Assembly: GCF_026016325.1 (NCBI RefSeq)
Contig: NZ_CP087203.1
Span: forward strand, 2,976,001 to 3,040,000
DNA from: Pseudomonas sp. B21-056
Lineage (GTDB): Bacteria > Pseudomonadota > Gammaproteobacteria > Pseudomonadales > Pseudomonadaceae
Direction of reading: 5' to 3'
DNA: 64,000 bases
Shown: piece after piece, positions 55,107 through 64,000 of the stretch
Numbering within the stretch: position 1 is the stretch's first letter
Layout: each line of letters starts with the position of its first letter
Notes under the pieces: model-generated
What the model saw: the letters and a program-made list of their open reading frames with translations, nothing else
Databases searched by the model: none
Told to the model about the DNA's origin: nothing
Position numbers and translations under genes: made by a program

Positions 55107-58100
55107 ACGTGATCGAACTGTTGGCGACCCTGAAGGAAAAAGACGTACAGCTTGCGGTCAAGGGCGATCAGCTCGTGGTGCGGGGCCGGAAGCAGTCGTT
55201 GAGCGAGCCGGCGGTCCTGGCCTTGCTGCGCGAGCACAAAGCTACGTTGATCGAGCTGATTCAGGCCGGGCAATACGACGCCGGCCAGACCGCAAGCGTC
55301 GAGATCCCCGCCAATACCATCCCCGCCGGCTGCACGCGGATTACCCCGCAGATGCTGCCGCTGGTGACACTGGACCAGGTGGCTATCGATCGCATCATCG
55401 CGACGGTGCCCGGTGGCGCCGCCAACGTGCAGGACATCTACCCACTGGCACCCTTGCAGGAAGGCATTCTGTACCATCACCTGACCGCCGTCCGCGGCGA
55501 TGCCTACGTCTTGCAGGCTCGCTTCAGCTTCGGCCGGCGCGAGCGCCTGACGGATTTCGTCGAGGCTTTGCAAAGCGTGATCGATCGCCACGACATCCTG
55601 CGTAGCGCGATCGTGCGCGAGGGACTGGAGGAGCCGGTACAAGTGGTATGGCGCCGGGCTCGACTGGGCGTCAGGGACCTTGGCGACTCGCTCGGCGAGG
55701 GCGATGTCATGGCGCAGCTGCAGGCCTCTTTCGATCCCCGCCAATACCGCCTGGATATCAGTCAGGCACCGTTGCTGTTGCTCGCCTTCGCCGAAGACGT
55801 GGCCAATCAGCGTTGGGTTGCCTTGCTACTGTTCCATCATATGGTCCTCGACCATGCCGGGCTGGCCATCGTGCAGCATGAAATGCAGGCCTGGCTGACC
55901 GGGCAGGGCGGCCAACTTGAGCCTGCCGTCCCTTACCGAAACTATGTGGCGCGCACCCGGCAGGCCGCCCAGCGTCAGGCCGATGAGGCCTTCTTCGTCA
56001 AGATGCTTGGCGATGTCGATGAGCCGACGCTGCCATTCGGTCAGCAGGATGTGCTGGGCGACGGCAGCACCATCGAGGAAAGCCATCGACCGCTGGCGCC
56101 TGAACTCAGCCGACGCTTGCGTGGACAGGCCCGCCAACTCGGGGTCAGCGCGGCGAGCATTTTCCACCTGGCCTGGGCCCAGGTGCTGGGCTGTGTCTCG
56201 GGGCGTGAAGATGTCGTGTTCGGTACCGTGATGCTTGGGCGCATGCAGGCCGGAGAGAGCCTGAGTCGGGCACTGGGCATGTTCATCAACACTCTGCCGT
56301 TGCGGGTGGACGTGGGCGCGCAGAGTGCACGCGATGGGGTAAAGAGCACCCATGGCTGGTTGAGCGCTTTGCTCGGCCACGAATATGCCTCCCTGGCCCT
56401 GGCACAACGTTGCAGTGGCGTGGCGGCACCGGTGCCATTGTTCAGTGCATTGTTGAACTACCGCCACAGCGCTGGTGCGGCCCGGGTATCCGCGCCGGAA
56501 GCGCTCCAGGCTTGGGAGGGCATTGAAACCCTGGGCGCCCAGGAACGGACCAACTATCCGCTGATCCTTTCGGTGGACGATTTCTCCGATGACTTTGCCT
56601 TGGAGGTGCAGGCGAGCGTTCAGATCGGCGCACAGCGGGTCGGGGCCTATATGGAAATGGCGCTGGCGAGTCTGGTGGAGGCGCTGGAGCGTGCGCCTGA
56701 GTCGCCATTGGCCGGTTTGCCGATTCTGCCGTCGGCGGAGCGCGAGCAACTGCTGGTGGCGTTCAACGCCACCGATGCCGAGTATCCGCTGGAGCAGACG
56801 ATTCACGGGCTGTTCGAGGAACAGGTGCAGCGCACGCCGGATGCTTTGGCGGTGCTGCATGAGGGGCAACGCCTGAGCTATGGCGAGCTGAACGAGCGGG
56901 CTAATCGCTTGGCGCATTCCCTGCGCGGGCAGGGCGTGCGGCCGGATTCGCGGGTGGCGATCTGTGTCGAGCGCGGTATCGACATGGTGGTCGGGCTGCT
57001 GGCAATCCTGAAGGCGGGCGGCGGTTATGTGCCGCTGGATCCGGCGTATCCGGCGGATCGGATTGCCTACATGCTGGAGGACAGCGCGCCGGCGGTGGTT
57101 CTGGCCCAATCGGCAACGGTCGGCTTGTTGGCTGGTGCTTTGATGCCGGTGATTGATTTGGGTAGCGGGCTCTGGCAGGACGAATCCGTTCTGAATCCTC
57201 AGGTTCTTGAGCTGACCTCTGCACATCTGGCCTATGTGATCTACACCTCCGGTTCGACCGGTTTGCCGAAAGGCGTGATGATCGAACACCGCAATACGGT
57301 GAATTTCCTGACCTGGGCCCATCGGTCGTTCGATGCGCAAACCTTGTCGAAAACCCTGTTCTCGACCTCGCTTAACTTCGATCTGGCGGTGTACGAGTGC
57401 TTCGCACCATTGACGTCGGGCGGCAGCATCGAAGTCGTGACTAATGTGCTGGAACTGCAGCAGGGCGAGCACGACATCACCTTGATCAACACCGTGCCGT
57501 CGGCGCTCAAGGCGTTGCTGCAATCCGGTGGGCTGGGCGAGGGTGTGGACACGGTCAACGTGGCCGGTGAAGCGCTCAAGCGCAGCCTGGTGGAAGCGCT
57601 GTTCGAACAGACCTCGGTCAAGCGGCTGTGCAACCTCTATGGTCCTTCGGAAACCACGACCTATTCGAGCTGGGTATCGATGGCTCGCGAAGATGGATTT
57701 GCCGCGCATATCGGCAAGCCTGTCGCTAATACCCAGTTCTACCTGCTGGATGAGCACAAGCAACCCGTACCGCTGGGTGTTCCAGGGGAAATCTACATCG
57801 GTGGCGCCGGTGTCGCCCGTGGTTATCTCAATCGTGATGACCTGACCGCCGAGCGTTTCCTCAAAGATCCGTTCAGCAGTGAACCAAACGCCCGGATGTA
57901 CAGGACCGGCGACCTGGGTCGCTACCTGCCGGACGGCAACATCGAATACCTCGGCCGCAACGACGATCAGGTGAAAATCCGCGGCTTCCGCATCGAACTG
58001 GGCGAGATCGAAGCCAAGCTCGCCCAACACGAGGCTGTGAAAGAAGCCGTAGTGCTGGCCCGTGAAGACGTGCCGGGTGACAAGCGTCTGGTGGCTTACT

Positions 58101-61100
58101 TCACCGAATCGGAAACGGTGGACATCGAAACCCTGCGCAGCCATCTGCAAGCGCGGTTGCCGGAGTACATGGTGCCCGTGGCCTACGTACAGCTCGACGC
58201 TCTACCGCTGACCCCTAACGGTAAGCTCGACCGCAAGGCCCTGCCTGCCCCCGACCACGACGCATTGATCAGCCGCGGCTACGAAGCCCCCCAGGGCGAA
58301 ATCGAAACCACCCTGGCGCAGATCTGGCGGGACCTGCTCAAGGTCGAGCGCGTTGGTCGTCACGACCACTTCTTTGAACTGGGCGGCCACTCCCTGCTGG
58401 CTGTCAACCTGATCGAAAGGATGCGCCAGGCTGGCCTGAGTGCCGACGTTCGCGTCCTGTTCGGCCAGCCGACATTGATGGCGCTGGCGGCAGCGGTCGG
58501 CAGCGGCAGCGAAATCCAGGTACCGGCCAACGGCATCCCGCTCGACTGCGCGCGGATCACGCCCGACATGCTGACGCTGGCCCGTCTGGACCAGGATGCC
58601 ATCGACCATATCGCGTCGACGGTGCCGGGTGGCATGGGCAACATACAGGACATCTACCCGCTGGCGCCGTTGCAGGAAGGCATCCTCTATCACCATCTGG
58701 CCGCCGAACAGGGCGACCCTTACGTGTTGCAGTCGCAGTTCGCCTTCGACAACCGCGAGCGTCTGGATGAGTTCGTCGAGGCGTTACAAGTGGTGATCGA
58801 TCGCCACGACATCCTGCGTACCGCCATCGTCTGGGAAGGCCTCGACGAACCTCAACAAGTGGTCTGGCGCGAAGCACGGCTGGGGTTGGAGGCGTTCGTT
58901 GCGGATCCGCAGGCTGGCGACGTCACCGCGCAACTGCACCGTAGCTTCGACGCCCGGCACTATGCCCTGGACCTGACCCAGGCGCCGCTGATGCGCCTGG
59001 CATGCGCAGAAGACCCGTCCAACCAGCGCTGGATCGCGATGCTGCTGTTCCACCACATCGCCCTCGATCATGCGGCAATGAAAGTGGTGCAGCGTGAAAT
59101 GCTGGCGTATCGGCTTGGCCAGGCTGACCAGTTGGACAGCCCCGCGCCGTACCGCAACTATGTGGCCCAGGCGCGCCTGGGGGTGAGTCGTGAAGAGCAC
59201 GAGCGTTTCTTCCGCGAGATGCTCGCTGACGTCGATGAACCAACGCTGCCGTTCGGTCTGCAGGATGTGCAGGGTGACGGTAGTGAGATGGAGACCACCA
59301 CACGGCTACTTGACAGCGACCTGAGCCGTCGCTTGCGGCGTCTGGCACGCCAGTCGGGCGTGGGCGCGGCGAGCCTGCACCATCTGGCCTGGGCACAGGT
59401 GCTAGGCCGGGTATCGGGCCGCAGCGATGTGGTGTTCGGCACGGTCCTGATGGGGCGGATGCAGGGCGGCCAAGGAGCCGATCGCGCATTGGGCATGTTC
59501 ATCAATACCCTGCCGCTTCGCGTCGATGTCGATGAGTTGGACGTCAAGGCGGGCGTCAAGGCGGTTCATGCCCGGCTGACAGCCCTGCTGGGGCATGAGC
59601 ATGCGCCGTTGGCCCTGGCCCAGCGTTGCAGTGCGGTTACCGCGCCAACGCCGCTGTTCAGTGCCTTGCTGAACTACCGTAACTCCAGCGAGCAGGCGGC
59701 TGGACAGGACACCCTGGCGGCCTGGCAGGATATCGAAATACTGAGCGGCGAATCACGTACCAACTATCCGCTGACCCTGTCGGTGGATGACTTGGGTGAA
59801 GACTTCGCCTTGACTGCTCTGGCCACCCAGGGCGTGGATGCGCAGCGGATCTGTGCCTACATGGAAACCGCGCTGCACAGCCTGGCCACGGCACTGGAGT
59901 TCAACCCCGGGACATGCTTGCATAGCCTGGAGATCTTGCCCCAGGCCGAGCGCCGCCAGGTACTCGAAACCTGGAACGCGACAGACCGGGTCTATGCCGG
60001 TGCTGCGCTGATTCACCGGCAGGTCGAAGACCAGGCCAGCGCCCAGCCTGAAGCGGTGGCGGTGGTGTATGAAGGCCAGACGCTGACCTACGGCGAACTC
60101 AACGTCCGGGCGAATCGACTCGCTCATCGACTGCTGGCGTTGGGAGTCAGCCCGGATGATCGAGTGGCGATCTGTGTCGAACGCAGCCTGGAGATGATCG
60201 TCGGGCTACTGGGCGTGTTGAAATCCGGGGCGGCTTATGTCCCGGTGGACCCGGCCTATCCGGCGGAACGTATCGCCTACATGCTGCAGGACAGCGCGCC
60301 GGTGGCGGTGCTGGCGCAATCTTCCACGCGCTCGCTCCTGGGCGAGCTCTTGGTACCGGTCCTGGATCTGGATCTGAACATCGCTGCCGAAGCCGTGGCC
60401 AACCCGGACGTTCCCGGACTCGGCGCGGGGCATCTGGTTTATGTGATCTACACCTCGGGCTCGACCGGCCTGCCCAAGGGCGTGATGGTCGAACATCGTA
60501 ACTTGCGCAACCTGGTGGGCTGGCATTGCGAGGCCTTCGGGGTGCGACGCGGCAGCCGCACTTCAAGCGTGGCCGGTTTCGGCTTCGACGCCGCCGCCTG
60601 GGAGGTCTGGCCGGCGCTGTGCGCGGGGGCCACCTTGTTGCTGCCACCGGCCCATGCGGGCAGCGAGGATGTCGATGGGTTGCTCGATTGGTGGCAGGCC
60701 CAGGCCCTGGATGTGTGCTTCCTGCCCACCCCGGTCGCCGAGTATGCCTTTGGCCGCAACCTGGGCCACCCGCGCTTGCGCACCTTGCTGATTGGCGGTG
60801 ATCGCCTGCGCAAGCTGCCGGTGGACGCTGCTTTCGAACTGATCAACAACTATGGCCCCACCGAGACCACCGTGGTCGCCACCTCGGGGCGGATCGACGC
60901 CACGCAGGCGGTGCTGCATATCGGCAAGCCGGTGGGCAATACCCGGGTCTACCTGCTCGATGCCCGATTGCAACCGGTTCCTGTCGGGGCGACGGGTGAG
61001 CTGTACATCGGCGGCGCGGGGGTGGCGCGGGGTTACCTGAACCGTGAGCAACTGACTGCCGAGCGCTTCGTGAGGGATCCTTTCAGCCCGGCCCAGGACG

Positions 61101-64000
61101 CCAGGATGTACCGCACCGGAGACCTCGGACGCTACCTGCCGGACGGCAACATCGAGTACCAGGGGCGCAATGATGGGCAACTGAAAATCCGCGGCCAGCG
61201 CATCGAACTGGGAGAAATCGAGTCCCGGCTCGGCGATTGTGCCGGCGTGCGGGAGGCAGTGGTCGTTGCGCTCGAGGACGCCTCGGGGGACAAGCGTCTG
61301 GTGGCCTACTACACGGTGCAGGAGGGTGAAGCCCCGGCACCGACGACCGATAGTCTGCGTGGGCAGTTGCAGGTGCACTTGCCCCGGCACATGGTGCCGT
61401 CGGCCTATCTGCGCCTCGATGCGTTGCCATTGACGCCGAACGGCAAGCTTGACCGCCGCGCCTTGCCGGCCCCTGGCAGCGAGGACTATTCGAGCCGGGG
61501 CCATGAAGCGCCCGAGGGTGACATGGAAACCCGCATGGCCGGGATCTGGTGCGAGTTGCTGGGTGTGGATCGGATCGGTCGGCATGATGATTTCTTCGAA
61601 CTGGGCGGCCATTCGTTGCTGGCGATGAGGTTGATCGAACGGATGCGCCAGCTCGGTCTGGCGGTCGATGTGCGCATGCTGTTCAGCCAGCCGACATTGC
61701 AGGCTTTGGCCGCTGCGGTAGGCGGGCATCGCGAGGTGGTGGTGCCGGCCAACGCGATCATCGAAGGCAGCCAGCGGATAACTCCGGACATGCTGCCGTT
61801 GACTGCCCTGGACCAGACGACGATCGATCGCCTGGTGGCGGGCGTGCCGGGCGGCGTGAGCAATGTCCAGGACATCTACCCGCTGGCGCCGTTGCAACAG
61901 GGCATTCTCTACCACCATCTGGCTGCCGAACAGGGTGATCCCTACCTGCTGCAATCACAGTTCGCCTTCGACAGCCGCGAGCGCTTCGATGCCTTCGCCA
62001 GGGCGCTGCAGCAAGTGATCGACCGTCACGATATTCTGCGCACGTCGCTCGCCTGGGAAGGCCTCGACGAGCCGGTTCAGATTGTCTGGCGCCAAGCTCC
62101 GCTGCATCTGGAAACCTTCATGCCCGATCCGGCTCGCGGTGACGTCGCCAAGCAGTTGCATGAGCGCTTCGACGCCCGGCATTACCGGCTGGACCTGCGC
62201 CAGGCGCCGATGTTGCGTCTGATCGTAGCCGAGGACGCGCCCAACCAGCGCTGGGTCGCGACGCTGCTGTTCCACCATACGGTGCTGGACCACACGGCAC
62301 TGGAAACCCTGGTGCATGAGATGCAGGCCCACCTGCTCGACAGGGCACACGAGTTGGGTCCTGCGGTGCAATACCGCAACTACGTGGGTCAGGCCCTCTT
62401 GGGCGGCAGCCAGGAGGAGCATGAAGCGTTCTTTCGCGAAATGCTCGGCGATATCGAGGAACCGACGTTGCCGTTCGGTCGCCAGGACGTGCAGGGCGAC
62501 GGCAATGATGTGGAGGAGGTGAAACAGGCGGTGGAGGCAGGGCTGTGTCGGCGTCTGCGTGGGCAGGCGCGGCGGTTGGGCGTCAGCGCGGCGAGCCTGA
62601 TGCACTTGGCCTGGGCCCAGGTATTGGGCCGCGTCAGCGGTCGCGAAGAAGTGGTCTTCGGCACGGTGCTGTTGGGGCGGATGCAGGCGGGGGACGGCGC
62701 CGACCGTGCCTTGGGCATGTTCATCAATACCTTACCGTTGCGGGTCAGCCTCGGTGAGCAGGTTGCACGTGAGTCGGTCAAAGCCATCCACAGGCGGCTC
62801 ACCGAGCTGTTGGGACATGAGCACGCGCCGCTGGCGCTGGCGCAGCGTTGCAGCGGTGTGACGGCGCCGACACCGCTATTCAGTGCGTTGCTCAACTACC
62901 GTCACAATGCCGTGACGGTGGAGGTCGGGGCAGAGGCGGTGTGGCAGGGCATCGAGGTTCTCGGTGGCGAGGAACGCACCAACTACCCGTTGTCGCTGGC
63001 AGTGGATGATGAAGGCGAAGGGTTCAGTCTGGTCGTGCAGGCGATGGCCGGGATCGATGCCCGACGCATCGCGGGCTACATGCAGACCACGCTCTACAGC
63101 CTGGTCAGCGCCTTGGAAAACGCACCCGATACTGCCTTGCATACACTGCAAAGCCTGCCGTCGGCCGAACTTGAGCTGTTGCTGGACACCTGGAACGCCA
63201 CGCAAGTCAGCTATCCGCTGGAGCAGACGATCCATCAACTGTTCCAGGCCCAGGCGCAGGTATCACCTGATGCCGTGGCCGTCGTCTTTGGCGACCGCTC
63301 GTTGAGTTACGCCGAACTGAACGGCCAGGCCAACCGGCTCGCCCATCGCCTGCTTGCGCAGGGCGTGCGCCCGGACGACCGGGTGGCGATCTGTGTGGAA
63401 CGTGGCCCCGACATGCTGGTGGGGCTGCTGGGTATCCTGAAGTCGGGCGCGGCCTATGTCCCCTTGGACCCGGCGTACCCGAACGAGCGCCTGTCCTACA
63501 TGCTTGATGACAGCGCGCCATTGGCGCTGGTGGTGCACGGCACCACCCGAGGCCTGTTGGCCGACACCGGGTTGGTGCTCGTCGACCTCGACAGCGCTGA
63601 GAGTCAGGCTTTTTCCCCGGACAACCCGTCCGTGCCCGGGCTGACTTCGGCACACCTGGCTTACGTGCTCTACACCTCGGGATCGACCGGCAGGCCAAAG
63701 GGCGTGATGGTCGAGCACCGCAGTGTGGTCAACCTGTTGTGGACGATGCGCGACACCCTGGGCGTGGCCCCCAGCGACCGGATGCTGGCACTGACCACCC
63801 TGGGCTTCGACATCGCCGGGTTGGAACTCTATCTGCCGCTGATCTGCGGCGCACGGGTAGTGCTGGCCTCCCGTGAACAGGGCCGAGACGGCCAGGCGCT
63901 GGCTCGGATGATCGCCTCCCACGGTATCACCCAGGCCCAGGCGACTCCGGCAAGCTGGCGCATGTTGCTGGAGTCGGGTTGGGAAGGCGCGCCCGGGCTG
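55103..64000 (+). CDS. Peptin-type NRPS, second subunit (docking domain and at least three modules; partial at window edge)
   Basis: 2966 codons to the window edge with no stop. The GTG start overlaps the previous stop. The first ~55 residues ([19 protein letters not shown] when GTG is read as Met, then a basic RGRKQ turn and a helix LLREHKATLIELI) form a TubC-type N-terminal docking domain, which recruits this protein to the C terminus of the subunit upstream. Order after it: dual C/E, A(Ala), T, dual C/E, A(Leu), T, dual C/E and a cut A domain (Gly-like). The final modules and thioesterases must lie to the right. GTG with direct overlap suggests tight coupling with the upstream gene. Confidence 0.93.
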   Translation, partial: MNVIELLATLKEKDVQLAVKGDQLVVRGRKQSLSEPAVLALLREHKATLIELIQAGQYDAGQTASVEIPANTIPAGCTRITPQMLPLVTLDQVAIDRIIATVPGGAANVQDIYPLAPLQEGILYHHLTAVRGDAYVLQARFSFGRRERLTDFVEALQSVIDRHDILRSAIVREGLEEPVQVVWRRARLGVRDLGDSLGEGDVMAQLQASFDPRQYRLDISQAPLLLLAFAEDVANQRWVALLLFHHMVLDHAGLAIVQHEMQAWLTGQGGQLEPAVPYRNYVARTRQAAQRQADEAFFVKMLGDVDEPTLPFGQQDVLGDGSTIEESHRPLAPELSRRLRGQARQLGVSAASIFHLAWAQVLGCVSGREDVVFGTVMLGRMQAGESLSRALGMFINTLPLRVDVGAQSARDGVKSTHGWLSALLGHEYASLALAQRCSGVAAPVPLFSALLNYRHSAGAARVSAPEALQAWEGIETLGAQERTNYPLILSVDDFSDDFALEVQASVQIGAQRVGAYMEMALASLVEALERAPESPLAGLPILPSAEREQLLVAFNATDAEYPLEQTIHGLFEEQVQRTPDALAVLHEGQRLSYGELNERANRLAHSLRGQGVRPDSRVAICVERGIDMVVGLLAILKAGGGYVPLDPAYPADRIAYMLEDSAPAVVLAQSATVGLLAGALMPVIDLGSGLWQDESVLNPQVLELTSAHLAYVIYTSGSTGLPKGVMIEHRNTVNFLTWAHRSFDAQTLSKTLFSTSLNFDLAVYECFAPLTSGGSIEVVTNVLELQQGEHDITLINTVPSALKALLQSGGLGEGVDTVNVAGEALKRSLVEALFEQTSVKRLCNLYGPSETTTYSSWVSMAREDGFAAHIGKPVANTQFYLLDEHKQPVPLGVPGEIYIGGAGVARGYLNRDDLTAERFLKDPFSSEPNARMYRTGDLGRYLPDGNIEYLGRNDDQVKIRGFRIELGEIEAKLAQHEAVKEAVVLAREDVPGDKRLVAYFTESETVDIETLRSHLQARLPEYMVPVAYVQLDALPLTPNGKLDRKALPAPDHDALISRGYEAPQGEIETTLAQIWRDLLKVERVGRHDHFFELGGHSLLAVNLIERMRQAGLSADVRVLFGQPTLMALAAAVGSGSEIQVPANGIPLDCARITPDMLTLARLDQDAIDHIASTVPGGMGNIQDIYPLAPLQEGILYHHLAAEQGDPYVLQSQFAFDNRERLDEFVEALQVVIDRHDILRTAIVWEGLDEPQQVVWREARLGLEAFVADPQAGDVTAQLHRSFDARHYALDLTQAPLMRLACAEDPSNQRWIAMLLFHHIALDHAAMKVVQREMLAYRLGQADQLDSPAPYRNYVAQARLGVSREEHERFFREMLADVDEPTLPFGLQDVQGDGSEMETTTRLLDSDLSRRLRRLARQSGVGAASLHHLAWAQVLGRVSGRSDVVFGTVLMGRMQGGQGADRALGMFINTLPLRVDVDELDVKAGVKAVHARLTALLGHEHAPLALAQRCSAVTAPTPLFSALLNYRNSSEQAAGQDTLAAWQDIEILSGESRTNYPLTLSVDDLGEDFALTALATQGVDAQRICAYMETALHSLATALEFNPGTCLHSLEILPQAERRQVLETWNATDRVYAGAALIHRQVEDQASAQPEAVAVVYEGQTLTYGELNVRANRLAHRLLALGVSPDDRVAICVERSLEMIVGLLGVLKSGAAYVPVDPAYPAERIAYMLQDSAPVAVLAQSSTRSLLGELLVPVLDLDLNIAAEAVANPDVPGLGAGHLVYVIYTSGSTGLPKGVMVEHRNLRNLVGWHCEAFGVRRGSRTSSVAGFGFDAAAWEVWPALCAGATLLLPPAHAGSEDVDGLLDWWQAQALDVCFLPTPVAEYAFGRNLGHPRLRTLLIGGDRLRKLPVDAAFELINNYGPTETTVVATSGRIDATQAVLHIGKPVGNTRVYLLDARLQPVPVGATGELYIGGAGVARGYLNREQLTAERFVRDPFSPAQDARMYRTGDLGRYLPDGNIEYQGRNDGQLKIRGQRIELGEIESRLGDCAGVREAVVVALEDASGDKRLVAYYTVQEGEAPAPTTDSLRGQLQVHLPRHMVPSAYLRLDALPLTPNGKLDRRALPAPGSEDYSSRGHEAPEGDMETRMAGIWCELLGVDRIGRHDDFFELGGHSLLAMRLIERMRQLGLAVDVRMLFSQPTLQALAAAVGGHREVVVPANAIIEGSQRITPDMLPLTALDQTTIDRLVAGVPGGVSNVQDIYPLAPLQQGILYHHLAAEQGDPYLLQSQFAFDSRERFDAFARALQQVIDRHDILRTSLAWEGLDEPVQIVWRQAPLHLETFMPDPARGDVAKQLHERFDARHYRLDLRQAPMLRLIVAEDAPNQRWVATLLFHHTVLDHTALETLVHEMQAHLLDRAHELGPAVQYRNYVGQALLGGSQEEHEAFFREMLGDIEEPTLPFGRQDVQGDGNDVEEVKQAVEAGLCRRLRGQARRLGVSAASLMHLAWAQVLGRVSGREEVVFGTVLLGRMQAGDGADRALGMFINTLPLRVSLGEQVARESVKAIHRRLTELLGHEHAPLALAQRCSGVTAPTPLFSALLNYRHNAVTVEVGAEAVWQGIEVLGGEERTNYPLSLAVDDEGEGFSLVVQAMAGIDARRIAGYMQTTLYSLVSALENAPDTALHTLQSLPSAELELLLDTWNATQVSYPLEQTIHQLFQAQAQVSPDAVAVVFGDRSLSYAELNGQANRLAHRLLAQGVRPDDRVAICVERGPDMLVGLLGILKSGAAYVPLDPAYPNERLSYMLDDSAPLALVVHGTTRGLLADTGLVLVDLDSAESQAFSPDNPSVPGLTSAHLAYVLYTSGSTGRPKGVMVEHRSVVNLLWTMRDTLGVAPSDRMLALTTLGFDIAGLELYLPLICGARVVLASREQGRDGQALARMIASHGITQAQATPASWRMLLESGWEGAPGL
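55330..58490 (+). other. Peptin NRPS module 10: dual C/E - A(Ala) - T
   Basis: C10 has HHLTAVRGD and HHMVLDH. The A domain (about 56800-58250) reads D L Y N N A L T Y, Ala, and is a DNA mosaic of A3 and A5. The carrier is near 58370. Confidence 0.85.
58555..61700 (+). other. Peptin NRPS module 11: dual C/E - A(Leu) - T
   Basis: C11 has HHLAAEQGD and HHIALDH, predicting D-Ala10. The A domain (about 60000-61460) reads D A W F L G N V V, Leu, closely similar to A4. Unlike module 4, its carrier ([15 protein letters not shown]) is of the usual type and a dual C/E follows, so this Leu should be D. Confidence 0.83.
61780..64000 (+). other. Peptin NRPS module 12: dual C/E - A (Gly-like, truncated)
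   Basis: C12 has [13 protein letters not shown] and HHTVLDH, predicting D-Leu11. The A domain begins near 63220; its visible part includes [11 protein letters not shown] and [11 protein letters not shown], giving D I L Q for the first four code positions and matching A9, so Gly is likely. The rest is beyond the edge. Confidence 0.7.

Noticed and set aside
26104..64000. Stand-alone epimerisation domains or a thioesterase
   Set aside because: None found; each module is C-A-T and stereochemistry is explained by dual C/E motifs. Both peptin frames end or leave the window without a thioesterase.
1..64000. CRISPR arrays, tRNA or rRNA genes, transposases
   Set aside because: No spaced direct repeats, cloverleaf-like sequences or transposase motifs were seen; the only dispersed repeats are REP elements and NRPS modules.

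Overview
The window looks like a chromosomal segment of a fluorescent Pseudomonas (P. fluorescens complex). The evidence is high-GC, GC3-rich coding sequence, REP palindromes of the GTGGGAGCGAGC/GCTCGC type, and a complete set of syringomycin-family genes (SyrB1, SyrB2, SyrC, SyrP and SyrD homologues). Most of it is a lipopeptide 'mycin + peptin' locus of the general kind known from P. syringae (syringomycin/syringopeptin) and from plant-associated relatives. This particular product set is not one I can name.

Layout. (1) 1-8327, minus strand: 5' part of a lipo-initiating NRPS (starter C, then Ser, Thr and a third module cut by the window edge), probably the mycin synthetase. (2) 8571-11711, plus strand: JmjC/cupin-like protein, an MFS exporter translationally coupled to it, and an aspartyl/asparaginyl beta-hydroxylase family protein. 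(3) 11712-18594: REP-rich spacer, a truncated second copy of the syrC 3' end, and an AT-richer islet of small orphan genes (secreted protein, helical-repeat periplasmic protein, immunity-like proteins, HD phosphohydrolase, AraC remnant, GFA-family protein). (4) 18595-22662, minus strand: syrC, syrB2, syrB1, which make and shuttle 4-chloro-threonine. (5) 22999-25792, plus strand: syrP (Asp beta-hydroxylase) and syrD (peptide ABC exporter). (6) 26104-55106, plus strand: a nine-module peptin-type NRPS, interrupted in this sequence by two single-base insertions in the eighth C domain. (7) 55103 to the window end: a second peptin NRPS with an N-terminal TubC-type docking domain and at least three modules.

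How it works together. Binding-pocket residues read by eye predict gene 1 = Ser-Thr-?, and peptin = Thr(Dhb)-Pro-Ala-Leu-Ala-Val-(Val/Ile)-Thr(Dhb)-Gly-Ala-Leu-(Gly)... Nearly every internal C domain carries the elongated HH(I/L)xxxxGD motif of dual condensation/epimerisation domains, so most residues should be D. The exceptions are the C domains after Ser1 of gene 1 and Leu4 of the peptin. The trans-acting SyrB1/B2/C set implies that the mycin synthetase ends, outside the window, in a module lacking its own A domain. 20-bp TGTC-N12-GACA palindromes lie in all three promoter regions that drive NRPS or syr genes and resemble the syr-syp box bound by LuxR-type SalA/SyrF. No LuxR gene is in the window.

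Most notable observations: two C domains that follow Thr modules share a private signature (ARHDIL plus HHLxDDATSLG) and may be a Dhb-forming subtype; the Ala-activating A domains are gene-conversion mosaics; a divergent syrC fragment marks the edge of the orphan-gene islet; and the cupin-like protein lacks an obvious HxD iron triad. All domain calls, codes and counts were made by reading the sequence; no search was run.
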